DNA from: Haloquadratum walsbyi J07HQW2
GTDB taxonomy: Archaea > Halobacteriota > Halobacteria > Halobacteriales > Haloferacaceae
DNA: 64,000 bases
Direction: 5' to 3'
Assembly (NCBI RefSeq): GCF_000415985.1
Contig: NZ_KE356561.1
Coordinates: 2,712,387 to 2,776,386 of the forward strand
Within the stretch, counting starts at the first letter, position 1; each line of letters starts with the position of its first letter. The position numbers and the translations under genes are program-made. Of the stretch, positions 17,827-27,009 are shown piece by piece. Below the pieces are notes generated by a model, which saw nothing but the letters and a program-made list of their open reading frames with translations, made no database searches and was not told the origin of the DNA.

Positions 17827-18204
17827 ATGGGGTATATTGCTCATATAGACACCTGGAGGACAACACTTAAATCTCATCCAGACGAGTTAACAGGTGACAT
17901 GATAGATAGACTTGAAAAAGAAGTAGATATGCTGGAACGCCATTTGCAGGTTCTCAGAATGGTCATTGACAGTGAGCCTATCGGTATCGTCAAGATGTCG
18001 AATGAAACTGGCTATCCACATCATAAGGTTCGATATTCTCTCCGTGTTCTTGAAGAAGAAAACCTCATAGAACCGTCTAGTCAAGGTGCAATCACGACTG
18101 AACAAACCCATGAGTTCGTTGATGAACTTGATGAGAAACTTAACGATATTGTTGGCAAGCTCGATGAAATGAAAATCGAGGAGGCGGCTGAGGTCGAAGG
18201 ATAA
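17827..18204 (+). CDS. Winged-helix-like haloarchaeal protein
   Basis: About 125 residues. The N-terminal helix (DRLEKEVDMLERHLQVLRMV) has heptads. IGIVKMSNETGYPHHKVRYS and LRVLEEENLIEPSSQGAIT form a helix-turn-helix and wing. The C-terminus is a second amphipathic acidic helix. A putative TATA (TTTAAAATA, 17806-17814) lies so close to the first starts (GTG 17821, ATG 17827) that the true start may be later, for example ATG 17899. Likely a DNA-binding regulator; targets unknown. Confidence 0.7.
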   Translation: MGYIAHIDTWRTTLKSHPDELTGDMIDRLEKEVDMLERHLQVLRMVIDSEPIGIVKMSNETGYPHHKVRYSLRVLEEENLIEPSSQGAITTEQTHEFVDELDEKLNDIVGKLDEMKIEEAAEVEG

Positions 18205-18333
18205 TATTTTCTCAAAATATACTTTAATCCTGGTCAGATGAACTAGCGTCAGCCACCGGTTCTTATACAACACAAAATAACTTCACGCCTACACTTTGTG
18301 GATTAATTTCAACTAATATATAAATACAATAAT

Positions 18334-19707
18334 TCAGTATTTAACTTCTGCCCCTGTTACATCATATATCTGATCCATTATCTCATCACGTGTGGACTTC
18401 CAGCCATCAAGTGCCTCTGGACGATTTGGATATCGCTCATACTGCCCCATGAGATCATCTGCAAGATTCTTCGTTCGATAGAAATTCAAAATCTGTCTCC
18501 AATGCCCATATGAGTTTTTGATCGTTTTGAGGATCAATAGAGGGCTGAACGACGTTGTTCCTGAATATAGAGCTTCAGCTAATTTCTCACCAGGAAGTGA
18601 TGCAATAAGCCCCATAAGCTCATCAACGTCAATTGCGGTCGAAAGCACATTATATACATCTAATCCAGCAAATCGGGTCCCGAAGTCCCCCATAACACGT
18701 TCGTTGTACTCCCATAACGATGCTTCGCTTACATCGCCCTCAGAAATAGCGGTAACCGCCTGCTCTCCAGCGTACATTCCAGCAAATGCTGCCCCAGCAA
18801 TTCCACCACCTGTGGTCGGATTTACGTGTCCGGCGGCGTCGCCAGCAGCAAGGAATCCAGGAGCAACCGCGGAATCATATGGTCGTCGCGTTGGGAGAGA
18901 TGCCCCGAGTTTATCTTTGACAGTCGCGTTCTTAAATTCCGATCGTTGTCTAAGATCCCGTGCAAGGTCATCAACAAGATTCATTGGTTCCTCACTCATT
19001 TGGAATCCAAGTCCAGCGTTAATCGTTGTCTTCGTTCGCGGGAAATACCATAGATAACCAGCCGCTCGTTCAGTCGGTTTAAATACTAATGCATCATCCC
19101 ACTCGACGGGCTCATCAACTTCAATAATCTCTCTATATGCTGATGAGAACTGGGAGTAAGAAACATTTGTATCGAATGTTGCGTTGCTGAAATCAGCCTT
19201 ATCCTGTAGAATTGACAGTGCACCTGCTCCATCAATCACAATATCAGCATTGTACTCAGTTACACCATTCCCGTTTGTTGCTTTCACGCCGGTTACAGTC
19301 CCACTGTCATTCTGAATCACATCCTGTACAACGGTATCATACTGGAAGGTTGTCCCTGCTGTTTCTGCGGCTTCGATTAATCGATCACCATACTCAAGAC
19401 GATCAATGACAGCAAGTTCACCCGGAACAGGGATTTCAACTACGGTGTCCTCTTGGGGGATTTCGAATCGCCCGTGATCAACACCTGTGTTGGTGAACGC
19501 TGAATCAAGTTGTGATTTTGGAATTGCTTCAGGAAACTTATTTGCCCCTTTCAATGCGTCACCACAGGCGATATGACCTGCCTCTGAGGCGGTCTTTCGC
19601 TCAAGAATAATCACATCAAGTCCGGCATCGGCAGCCGTTGCTGCAGCATAGCATCCGACCGTCCCTGCTCCAACGATGACAATGTCATGTTCGTGGGAAG
19701 TGCTCAT
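18334..19707 (-). CDS. Geranylgeranyl reductase family FAD protein (intact copy)
   Basis: 457 residues from ATG 19707; an upstream start at 19734 is in frame but less like the family. DIVIVGAGTVGCYAAATAAD is the FAD-binding GxGxxG motif and CGDALKGANKFPE follows. YLWYFPRT, GLGFQM and GDAAGHVNPTTGGGI are typical of archaeal geranylgeranyl reductases, which saturate isoprenoid chains of membrane lipids or quinones. A close paralogue at 33-34.4 kb is frameshifted, so this may be the only working copy here. Confidence 0.88.
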   Translation of the reverse strand: MSTSHEHDIVIVGAGTVGCYAAATAADAGLDVIILERKTASEAGHIACGDALKGANKFPEAIPKSQLDSAFTNTGVDHGRFEIPQEDTVVEIPVPGELAVIDRLEYGDRLIEAAETAGTTFQYDTVVQDVIQNDSGTVTGVKATNGNGVTEYNADIVIDGAGALSILQDKADFSNATFDTNVSYSQFSSAYREIIEVDEPVEWDDALVFKPTERAAGYLWYFPRTKTTINAGLGFQMSEEPMNLVDDLARDLRQRSEFKNATVKDKLGASLPTRRPYDSAVAPGFLAAGDAAGHVNPTTGGGIAGAAFAGMYAGEQAVTAISEGDVSEASLWEYNERVMGDFGTRFAGLDVYNVLSTAIDVDELMGLIASLPGEKLAEALYSGTTSFSPLLILKTIKNSYGHWRQILNFYRTKNLADDLMGQYERYPNRPEALDGWKSTRDEIMDQIYDVTGAEVKY

Positions 19708-19860
19708 GGCTATTTGTCTCATGCCCGCAGTCAAAACTCTTTGTTGTTGCCATCAGATGCCCGATATAGAATTAACTACTAACATCAACTATGATATCTT
19801 TTCAGTCAATTCCTTAATCATCTGACTATCATCTTGATCAACTGGATCCTCGACATCACT

Positions 19861-19899
19861 ATTGACATCCTCCCGCGCCTGCAGACGCGGGTATCCTCC
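19861..19899 (+). repeat. GACATCC stem-loop repeat, best-preserved forward copy
   Basis: ATTGACATCCTC, then CCCGCG-loop-CGCGGG and TATCCTCC. It is the clearest forward copy of a stem-loop also seen at 1290 (forward) and, reversed, at 5499-5535, 63221-63250 and 63626-63665. The stem bases differ among copies but stay paired, while GACATCC is kept. It sits alone in the spacer 19708-20092, where I see no gene. Confidence 0.7.
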
Positions 19900-20092
19900 T
19901 TGTATTGGATAACTGTTATTAAAAATACCATTACGTTTTTATCGACCGTCTATTGATATTCATTGTATCAATTACTATTGTTTATCACTTATACTGATAG
20001 AGAGCACGAAGAAATGTTCATAAAATAATAATAACATTGATATTATAAACCCGACCACACCGTGCCTCATCGGTTTTATCCAGTTATTTATC

Positions 20093-21460
20093 CTAATCGT
20101 CAACAGCATCAATCGCAGTTGATACAGTTGTTATTGCATCTTCAATGAGAGAGTCAATTGTTTCTGATGTTGCCTCAGCGTACACTCGAATATATGGCTC
20201 TGTTCCTGATGGCCGAATGAGAGCCCATGCGTTGTCTGGAAACGTTGCGCGGACACCATGTTCTGTCTTGATCTCTGCATCAGGGAATGTATCGGCTGCT
20301 GTCTGTCTAATATGCTCTATCGCCGCTGTTTTTTGTTCATCAGGACATTCGACGCTTTCTTTCCGATATGGACGTTCGCGAATCGGATTTCGAAGTGCTG
20401 GAAGTCCTTCCTCAGAAATAAGCCGTGTCAACACCGCTGCGGAAGCGATAGCGTCTATCCACCCACCAAGTGCCGGGTGTGAGTGCTTCCATGGTTCGCC
20501 TGCGAAAACAACATCTCCACCTGCTGTTTCGGCAGTCATGATACCTTCGTGCAATGACCCCAATTGAACGCGTTCAACCCGTCCACCTGCTGCGTGAACG
20601 AGTTCATCAATCCGAGATGAAGCATTTGGCGTTGTTATGATCACTGGATCAACCACATCACTTACATCGACAAAATGTGCTGCGAGAATGGCGAGGATAG
20701 TATCTTCGTGTACCACTGCCCCTTCGTGGTCGACTATGACAAGACGATCAGCATCACCGTCATGTCCGATTCCAAAATCATACTGTCCATTTTTTACACT
20801 CGCCCGTAGGTCTGTCAATGATGCTGCCGTTGGTTTCGATTCTCGTCCCGGAAAGTGTCCATCGATATTACCATTGAGTGTCACTACTTCTGCCCCCATT
20901 CGGTCAAGAATCGATGGTGTTGCGAGTGCTCCAACACCGTTCCCACAGTCTATAGCCACAGTAAGTTCTGATGGTATTGTTCCATATTTACTTGCGTATG
21001 TTTGCACTGCATCCCGGTATGCCGGTATAATATCTTTGTGGGTGGTTGTTCCCCATCCCTGCCAGGAAACTGGGGAACTCTCAGCAGTTATCCGCGATTC
21101 GATTACCTCCTCACGCTCTTGAGTGTACTCAGTCCCTCCCACAAAGAGTTTTATTCCATTATCAGTTGGTGGATTGTGTGATGCGGTGAGCATTGCCCCG
21201 TATTGCCCTTCTGAGGCGTATGCCAACGCTGGTGTTGGGACAACGCCCACACGGGTAACATCAGCACCAGCTGCGAGCACTCCGGACTCAACGGCAGCAG
21301 CAAGACCCGGTCCACTCGTCCGTCCATCACGTCCAATAACAACATCAGCGTCGTCTGCTACCGCATCGGCTCCAAGTGCACGCCCAATTGCCAGTGCCAG
21401 CGATGGTGTAACCGTTGTTGTTACATCACCACGAATCCCAGCGGTTCCGAATAGACCCAT
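20093..21460 (-). CDS. Phosphohexomutase (phosphomannomutase/phosphoglucosamine mutase family)
   Basis: 455 residues, normal family length. GLFGTAGIRG starts domain 1; the phospho-serine loop is TASHNPPTDNG (about residue 95); metal loop GHDGDADRLV near 240; sugar-binding loop GEPWKHSHP near 320; phosphate loop RPSGTEPYIRVYAE near the C-terminus. All four loops are intact, so it should interconvert hexose-1- and -6-phosphates. The sugar loop differs from the GEQSGH of bacterial GlmM, so the substrate (mannose, glucose or glucosamine) is left open. Confidence 0.88.
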   Translation of the reverse strand: MGLFGTAGIRGDVTTTVTPSLALAIGRALGADAVADDADVVIGRDGRTSGPGLAAAVESGVLAAGADVTRVGVVPTPALAYASEGQYGAMLTASHNPPTDNGIKLFVGGTEYTQEREEVIESRITAESSPVSWQGWGTTTHKDIIPAYRDAVQTYASKYGTIPSELTVAIDCGNGVGALATPSILDRMGAEVVTLNGNIDGHFPGRESKPTAASLTDLRASVKNGQYDFGIGHDGDADRLVIVDHEGAVVHEDTILAILAAHFVDVSDVVDPVIITTPNASSRIDELVHAAGGRVERVQLGSLHEGIMTAETAGGDVVFAGEPWKHSHPALGGWIDAIASAAVLTRLISEEGLPALRNPIRERPYRKESVECPDEQKTAAIEHIRQTAADTFPDAEIKTEHGVRATFPDNAWALIRPSGTEPYIRVYAEATSETIDSLIEDAITTVSTAIDAVDD

Positions 21461-21595
21461 ATTATTTACTCATTAGCCTATCAGTTATTCAACCCACGCT
21501 TCCGATGATGAGTGTCTTGCTCATATATCCATCTCGACAGGTAATAGTCCAATTGAGCGACAGAATAATCTGACTGCTAGTGGTGTATCAATATA

Positions 21596-21874
21596 ATGAG
21601 TGAAACTCGAACACGAGCGCATGTGTTTATTTCTGGAACCGTTCAAGGGGTCTACTACCGTGCATCAACCCGTGATGCAGCTCGCGAGCGTGGTGTCAAA
21701 GGATGGGTACGGAATCTCGATGATGGCCGTGTAGAAGCAGTTTTTGAGGGGGCTGAATCTGCGGTTGATTCGCTCATTGAATGGTGTCATACTGGAAGCC
21801 CTAATGCGAACGTTTCTGACGTCTCTGTATCATATACAGACCCTGAAGGAATTGATGACTTCCGAATCCGCTAG
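21596..21874 (+). CDS. acyP: Acylphosphatase
   Basis: 92 residues, the standard size. GTVQGVYYRASTRDAA contains the catalytic Arg in the phosphate loop, and WVRNLDDGRVEAVFEG the catalytic Asn. It hydrolyses acyl phosphates such as carbamoyl- or acetyl-phosphate in the cytoplasm. Its last 45 bases overlap the 3' end of a convergent gene on the other strand. Confidence 0.93.
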   Translation: MSETRTRAHVFISGTVQGVYYRASTRDAARERGVKGWVRNLDDGRVEAVFEGAESAVDSLIEWCHTGSPNANVSDVSVSYTDPEGIDDFRIR

Positions 21875-22213
21875 TAAGATAGCATACGTGATCAGGCGCG
21901 ATTCAACTACTGTTTGATTTGGCTCATCTCTCGTCTCAGCGAGCAGTGCCTCGAAATACTCTCGAATACTAAATGAAGCACGAGCAACGTTGTACTGACC
22001 AATCGGGTTCGTGTTTATTTCAGTGACAAGTTCACCGACCAGTTTCCAATCACCCGCACAGAAATGCACTGATACGGCTCCAACGATATCACGCCAGGCA
22101 ACGGACCCAGAATCTTTGATCAGTAGAATCGAACGTAGCGGGATGTCAATCCGCGCGGTCGTATCGGGGTCATCACACAAACAGCATGCTTGTGCCGTCT
22201 GACCGATGTACAC
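21830..22213 (-). CDS. Hypothetical protein with N-terminal Cys motif
   Basis: 127 residues from a GTG start. ACCLCDDP near the N-terminus and a later Cys (HFCAGDWKLVGELVTEI) could form a metal site; QYNVARASFSIREYFEALLA looks helical. Composition is haloarchaeal and the frame is clean, so I believe it is real although the 3' end overlaps acyP by 45 bases tail-to-tail. No family recognised. A shorter 3' end is not possible without a stop, so the overlap is real if the gene is. Confidence 0.6.
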   Translation of the reverse strand: MYIGQTAQACCLCDDPDTTARIDIPLRSILLIKDSGSVAWRDIVGAVSVHFCAGDWKLVGELVTEINTNPIGQYNVARASFSIREYFEALLAETRDEPNQTVVESRLITYAILLADSEVINSFRVCI

Positions 22214-22263
22214 GCAATATATCTGTAATCGAGTCGTACTTGCTTCTGTTCATTGGTATCGGG

Positions 22264-22270
22264 ATATTTA
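22264..22270 (+). promoter_or_regulatory. Putative TATA box of mvaD
   Basis: ATATTTA lies about 27 bases before the chosen ATG at 22297, the expected spacing for a leaderless haloarchaeal transcript. This also supports that start over the longer frame beginning at 22186. Confidence 0.5.
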
Positions 22271-22296
22271 ACCTCGCGTCTCTCCGCCCTGTTGGT

Positions 22297-23271
22297 ATGA
22301 AAGCAACTGCACGTGCCCACCCAATACAGGGACTGATTAAATATCATGGAATGCGAGATAATAATAACCGTTATCCATATCATGACAGCATCAGTGTTTG
22401 TACAGCACCAAGTGCAACAACAACGACCGTTGAATTCCAATCTGATGCTTCTACGGACGTGTATATAGTCGATAATGAACGCGTTGAGGGGCGAGCAGTA
22501 GAACGGATTGATGCCGTTGTAGATCATGTTCGTGAGCGAACTGGAATCCGTGACCCTGTTCGGTTAGTCTCCGAGAATTCGTTTCCCTCAAATATTGGGT
22601 TCGGATCTTCTTCATCTGGATTTGCAGCGGCGGCGATGGCACTTGTGACCGCTGCTGGAGAGGAACTCACCCGTCCAGAAATCTCAGCAATCGCTCGACG
22701 AGGGTCATCATCCGCTGCTCGTGCTGTGACCGGTGCATTCTCACAGTTATACTCTGGTATGAATGATACCGATTGTCATGCTGAACGTATTGAAACTAAC
22801 CTTGATTCAACAGTTCGAACAGTCGCAGCACACGTTCCAGCGTATAAAGAGACTGAGGAAGCACATCGTGAAGCTGCACAGAGTCATATGTTCGATGCGC
22901 GTTTGGCACATGTTCATCATCAAATCGACGCGATGCGTGATGCACTGTATGATGGTGATTTTGATCGGATATTTGAGTTGGCTGAACACGACTCACTCTC
23001 ACTTACAGCAACGACAATGACCGGTCCTGCTGGATGGGTCTATTGGCAGCCACAAACAATTGCAGTGTTCAACACTGTTCGTGAACTTCGTGAGCGCGAC
23101 TCAATCCCAGTTTACTTTTCAACTGACACTGGTGCAAGTGTCTATGTGAACACAACCGCTACACACGCAGATACTGTTGAATCTGCAATTGCCGATATCG
23201 GTGTTGAAACCGACGTTTGGAGTGTTGGTGGACCAGCGGAAGTCCTCCCTGCGAAGGATTCATTATTCTAA
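22297..23271 (+). CDS. mvaD: Mevalonate-pathway decarboxylase (phosphomevalonate or diphosphomevalonate decarboxylase)
   Basis: 324 residues from ATG 22297 (MKATARAHPIQGLIKYHG). ENSFPSNIGFGSSSSGFAA is the phosphate-binding loop of the GHMP kinase fold; YFSTDTGASVYVNT is the C-terminal family motif. It makes isopentenyl (di)phosphate for archaeal lipids. In Haloferax the homologue was shown to act on mevalonate 5-phosphate, so this one may do the same; sequence alone does not settle it. Upstream codons back to 22186 are in frame but unlike the family. Confidence 0.88.
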   Translation: MKATARAHPIQGLIKYHGMRDNNNRYPYHDSISVCTAPSATTTTVEFQSDASTDVYIVDNERVEGRAVERIDAVVDHVRERTGIRDPVRLVSENSFPSNIGFGSSSSGFAAAAMALVTAAGEELTRPEISAIARRGSSSAARAVTGAFSQLYSGMNDTDCHAERIETNLDSTVRTVAAHVPAYKETEEAHREAAQSHMFDARLAHVHHQIDAMRDALYDGDFDRIFELAEHDSLSLTATTMTGPAGWVYWQPQTIAVFNTVRELRERDSIPVYFSTDTGASVYVNTTATHADTVESAIADIGVETDVWSVGGPAEVLPAKDSLF

Positions 23272-23419
23272 TTACTTTGGTCAGTGTAGTCTCACGTGGT
23301 CAATCGGTTCGCGACCAGATGGGTATGAATCCCAGCAATACAAAAATTGGATTTCTACACAGTCTGACTGAGATCTAAATCATCGGTCGGTCTATGACAC
23401 TTGAACCCGTTATGTCAAT

Positions 23420-24658
23420 ATGAACGTCACTGTCTTTGGTGCTGGATATGCTGGCGTGACACTCGCTCAACAGCTTGAATCATCACTTAGTTCAGATATT
23501 GAATTAGTTGTCATCGATAATTCCGAAACACATCTCCTCAAACATGAGGTTCATCGTGTCATCCGCCGACCTCATGTCGCAGATATTATTGAAGTTCCAC
23601 TTATCGATCTCTTTGACCGTGCGACTGTCCAGACAGCTCATGTCCAAGATATCGATATTGATACACAAACAGCACATCTCCACACCGGTATGAGATACGA
23701 GTATGATTGTGCTGCAGTTTGTCTTGGGTCTGTCACTGCTGACTATGCTATTCCTGGCGTTGCAGAGCATGGACTCCCACTGAGCACAATTACAGACGCA
23801 CTAACAATTCGTAAAGCATTGTTTGACGCTGCAGGTGTCACGACCGAGGCTTCACTGAGAGACGTACCAGACTCTCAGCAACAATCGAGCTCTGATACCC
23901 ATTCAGCTCAATCCAATATAGCAGATGAAGACAGCTCTAGCCCTGTCGATATTGTTGTTGGTGGGGCAGGATTATCAGGTGTACAGGTTGCTGGTGAAAT
24001 CGCGGCACTAACACGTGAAACTGGTATTCAAGCGGATATTACACTTATCGAACAACAACCAACTATCGCATCCAACTTTCCAGAGAATTTTCAGCATGCT
24101 GTCAGTGACGCACTCACCGACAATAATGTGAACATTTCAACGAAAACGACAGTTGAGCGTGCGCGTGAAGATGTCGTCGAAACCGACATTGGTGCGTTCG
24201 CAGCTGATGTATTTGTCTGGACCGGTGGCATTCGTGGAACTGATGCAATGGATAAGGATCGTCCACCGGTCAAAAGCGATCTTCGCGCTGGGTCGCGAAC
24301 GTTTATTATTGGTGATGCTGGTCGTGGAGTCGACGCTGACGGTGAACCAATACCAGCTTCAGCCGCGGCAGCTCTCCGAGAGGCTCGCACTGCTGCGGAT
24401 AATATTTCTCGACTCGTTGAGTATGACACCAGCGGTGGAAATGGATTTGAACCGCGTCTAGATCCATATCGGTTTGAGGTGCCGGGATGGATCGTAACCG
24501 TTGGTGATGATACTATTGCACAACTCGGTCCCGAAGTCCTTACCGGCTCTGCAGCAAAAGCGATGAAAGCATCCGTCGGCGCAGGTCATCTCACTTCCGT
24601 TGGTGCTCTCAATCAGGCTGCAGAGCTTGTTGATGCTGAAATTCGTTCTTCATCATAA
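23420..24658 (+). CDS. NADH dehydrogenase-like FAD oxidoreductase (NDH-2 type)
   Basis: 412 residues. VTVFGAGYAGVTLAQQLE is the FAD GxGxxG motif at the N-terminus; VVGGAGLSGVQVAGE near residue 175 is the NAD(P)H site; TFIIGDAGRG near 295 is the second FAD motif. This two-dinucleotide fold is that of type II NADH dehydrogenases, which pass electrons to quinone at the membrane surface without pumping. A Ser/Gln-rich insert sits at about 150-170. Related sulfide:quinone reductases are possible but the expected cysteines are not apparent. Confidence 0.85.
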   Translation: MNVTVFGAGYAGVTLAQQLESSLSSDIELVVIDNSETHLLKHEVHRVIRRPHVADIIEVPLIDLFDRATVQTAHVQDIDIDTQTAHLHTGMRYEYDCAAVCLGSVTADYAIPGVAEHGLPLSTITDALTIRKALFDAAGVTTEASLRDVPDSQQQSSSDTHSAQSNIADEDSSSPVDIVVGGAGLSGVQVAGEIAALTRETGIQADITLIEQQPTIASNFPENFQHAVSDALTDNNVNISTKTTVERAREDVVETDIGAFAADVFVWTGGIRGTDAMDKDRPPVKSDLRAGSRTFIIGDAGRGVDADGEPIPASAAAALREARTAADNISRLVEYDTSGGNGFEPRLDPYRFEVPGWIVTVGDDTIAQLGPEVLTGSAAKAMKASVGAGHLTSVGALNQAAELVDAEIRSSS

Positions 24659-24890
24659 ATCACCTTTCCTCTTTGCTGCTCATCTGCGGCTAGACCGGGA
24701 CTTAACGCCGAAAACCACCGGCTTAGTAATAGGTTAAAATAAAGCAACATATCTTTTCTACTCAGTGGCTTTGTTCATACTCTCAATATATTTGTGCACG
24801 GAAAAATATGAATTAGCGTGTTTAGTTTTGACTTTCTGGTAGATACTATTACTTTGAGCTGCTAACATTCTTAATATTACAGAGTACATT

Positions 24891-25340
24891 ATGAGTATGC
24901 GTCTTGCATTAATTGCTCATGATGAAAAGAAACCTGACATTATCGAGTTTGCTCGCGACCGTCGAGATGATCTTGAGCAGTTTGAGCTGATGGCAACTGG
25001 GACAACTGGGAAACGAATCAAAGAAGCCACTGGGCTTGCAATCGAGCGAAAACAGTCAGGTCCGATTGGTGGTGATATGCAGATTGGATCTGAAATTGCA
25101 AGCGGTACCTGCAGTGGCGTCATCTTCCTTAGAGATCCATTGACTGCACAGCCTCATGAACCAGATATCACTGCCCTCCTTCGATTATGTGATGTCCATG
25201 ATGTCCCGCTTGCGACAAATCTTGCGAGTGCAGACGCTGTTCTTGATGAACTCTGTGCTGTCCTCACTGGCGCAACCGAACTTGAGCAGACAGATGAGGC
25301 TAGCTTTGATATTGAATCTGAGGCTGATGATACTGTCTGA
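24891..25340 (+). CDS. mgsA: Methylglyoxal synthase
   Basis: 149 residues; ATG 24891 or 24897. [14 protein letters not shown] and [10 protein letters not shown] bind phosphate, [16 protein letters not shown] carries the catalytic Asp, and [16 protein letters not shown] follows. The enzyme converts dihydroxyacetone phosphate to methylglyoxal, a bypass of lower glycolysis. About 25 acidic C-terminal residues extend beyond the usual end. A solo 45-bp repeat lies just downstream. Confidence 0.92.
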   Translation: MSMRLALIAHDEKKPDIIEFARDRRDDLEQFELMATGTTGKRIKEATGLAIERKQSGPIGGDMQIGSEIASGTCSGVIFLRDPLTAQPHEPDITALLRLCDVHDVPLATNLASADAVLDELCAVLTGATELEQTDEASFDIESEADDTV

Positions 25341-25399
25341 TTTAACCATCCAGACAGTCTACGAAGCGTCTGTACCCACACATATGAAGTGGTCTAAAT

Positions 25400-25444
25400 A
25401 TTTCAGCGAGAGTTCCACGGGTCACCCGACCCGTGGTCGTTTAC
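25400..25444 (+). repeat. 45-bp palindromic repeat, copy A
   Basis: Contains the perfect stem CCACGGGT / ACCCGTGG and ends GTCGTTTAC. An identical 45-base copy lies in reverse at 48848-48892. The GTTTAC end resembles the GGGTRGTTBAC right ends of the tnpB elements, so this is probably a solo IS end. It lies 60 bases after mgsA and could also stop transcription. 25445-25711 holds nothing else I recognise. Confidence 0.8.
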
Positions 25445-25711
25445 AGATAATAGAGTAATCTAAAATCTCTTTTAATCCTGTTTGTGTATATGCCAGTTGG
25501 TAGTGCTGTGACGCCTCCGATATTCAACTGCTGTTGATATTATGAGTTCCCGCCGCCAGTTCTATCATGGTTAAGATTATGCTGTGGAGTCATCACATTG
25601 TCATGTCTTTGTTCACTTCTCAGCTATCAAATTTATATTGGATTCACACCGGAGATCTTCATTATACTCACCGTCGTAGTTCAATTGATTCGAATCACAG
25701 CAGTCTATCAA

Positions 25712-26015
25712 GTGAACTACCCTGACCTACTTAGCCGTCTGCGACGGCTTCCTTGAGGACAGGGCTTGGCTTCTCTTCTCTGCTCTCGCATTCGACTTTC
25801 TGCTTCTACGGCAGGGCAGTATCTGAAAGCAGTCCATCACGGTGATGACTACCCTCAGGGATACCAGCCTCCACAGACATTGTATTACCACTGTACTCGG
25901 ACTGTCCCAGCCCTAACTCTTCTTCGGTAACTGTGTTATTCATATCTTCTAACATATACACTGAGTAACACTCGATTTGCAGAGTCCCCGCGTTGGAAAG
26001 CGTACCCTCAAACAT
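25712..26015 (-). pseudogene. tnpB C-terminal fragment with right end
   Basis: Reverse strand: LGLGQSE then SVEAGIPEG, a stop at 25806, and SPVLKEAVADG in the continuing sequence. This parallels the tail of the intact TnpB at 29.7 kb (LGLGQSEVERLMETGLPVG and PILKSGTE). A GCCGTC-TGC-GACGGC hairpin (25731-25745) and the right end GTGAACTACCCT (25712-25723) follow, as in the intact element. The 33 residues before LGLGQSE in the same frame do not match TnpB, so the junction is unclear. The RuvC and zinc regions are missing. Confidence 0.65.
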
Positions 26016-26121
26016 GAACCGGTGAAGAGTGTCAGTGTTCCGTATAAATATCTAAAAAAGTTGAGAGGGTGTAAGGTCTGGATATCAGGTTTGGCTTTCA
26101 CTTCGTGATTATGAGAATCAA

Positions 26122-26619
26122 CTAATCTGCTTGGACGGTGACTGATAGTCGTAATGTGAGATCAGCACCCGTAGTCAGTGCATCAATCATATTTCGATCA
26201 ATATCTGCAGCAGCGAGATCGCCCCCAATGAGTACCGTTCGATCATCAGTATATGTGCTTGTACGGGCGACGTGGCTCCGCTCATTATCGAACGTTAACC
26301 CTGGACTTCCGGATCCAATTATTCTCTCAGTGTATGTTCCAGTTGTCTCAGACTCAACTGTAATTGTTGCTGTTATTTTCGCATCCGGACTCTGACAAGC
26401 TCGAATGAATTCAGTGTCGAAATCAGTCGGAACCCGATCTGCCTCAACGCCGAGAATGCAGTCACCGGCGGGCGTGAGCCAATCATCACTTGTTATCTCA
26501 AGTGTGCTTGCGTGCTCCGCAGAAACGTTTGCATGACCTTGTGCGTGAATAACCTCTGAGAGTTCCTTTGTCTCAGTTGAGTGAACTATTTCTGATTCTG
26601 ATTCTGATTCGGTTGGCAT
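26122..26619 (-). CDS. DUF371 family protein
   Basis: 165 residues. After a short Glu-Ser repeat leader (coded by a GATTCT hexamer run on the forward strand) the motifs VIHAQGHANVSAEHASTLEI and DDWLTPAGDCILGVEADR match the archaeal DUF371 family, a compact cytoplasmic domain of unknown function. No neighbours on the same strand suggest an operon. Family assignment is confident, function unknown. Confidence 0.85.
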   Translation of the reverse strand: MPTESESESEIVHSTETKELSEVIHAQGHANVSAEHASTLEITSDDWLTPAGDCILGVEADRVPTDFDTEFIRACQSPDAKITATITVESETTGTYTERIIGSGSPGLTFDNERSHVARTSTYTDDRTVLIGGDLAAADIDRNMIDALTTGADLTLRLSVTVQAD

Positions 26620-27009
26620 TGAACAAATTGTATGACTCGGTATATTTAGCTCACATGACTGAATTTTAGGGTACTTTTGTTTATATGTGTCACACTATTC
26701 CGTGTTAGATTGTACCACGCTTTTGAAGCCCTGAGACGGACGTATTCGCAAGCCTACGTTACCAAAGCAATTAAATATCAATGGATTATATCATGAATTA
26801 CCAGAACGTCTCCGGCGTTCCGGCGGCACAGTACGCAGAATGATCGGAAATTCTTACAGTAGTGTTTGCAGACCGACAGAAGGTCGACCATTTTTTATTA
26901 CTCAATTAGGGCTGCACAGTTCAGTAATTACACTCTCAGTACTGACAGTCATATTCAATACTCGGTCGCCACGGTCCGGAGCGGTGATGGTATCGAGGTT
27001 TAATTACGC
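26620..27009. other. Intergenic spacer with divergent promoters
   Basis: About 390 bases between the divergent DUF371 and coiled-coil genes. I see no gene. GACC-GACAGAA-GGTC followed by a T-run (near 26870-26895) could be a weak terminator or structured leader. The GC-rich patch near 26808-26830 has short inverted repeats but no resemblance to the IS ends elsewhere. Confidence 0.4.

Noticed and set aside
22186..22296. N-terminal extension of mvaD
   Set aside because: The added residues are hydrophobic and unlike the family; a TATA-like box lies within it, supporting ATG 22297.
25400..25444. CRISPR repeat reading of the 45-bp palindrome
   Set aside because: Only single copies 23 kb apart, no spacer array and no cas genes.
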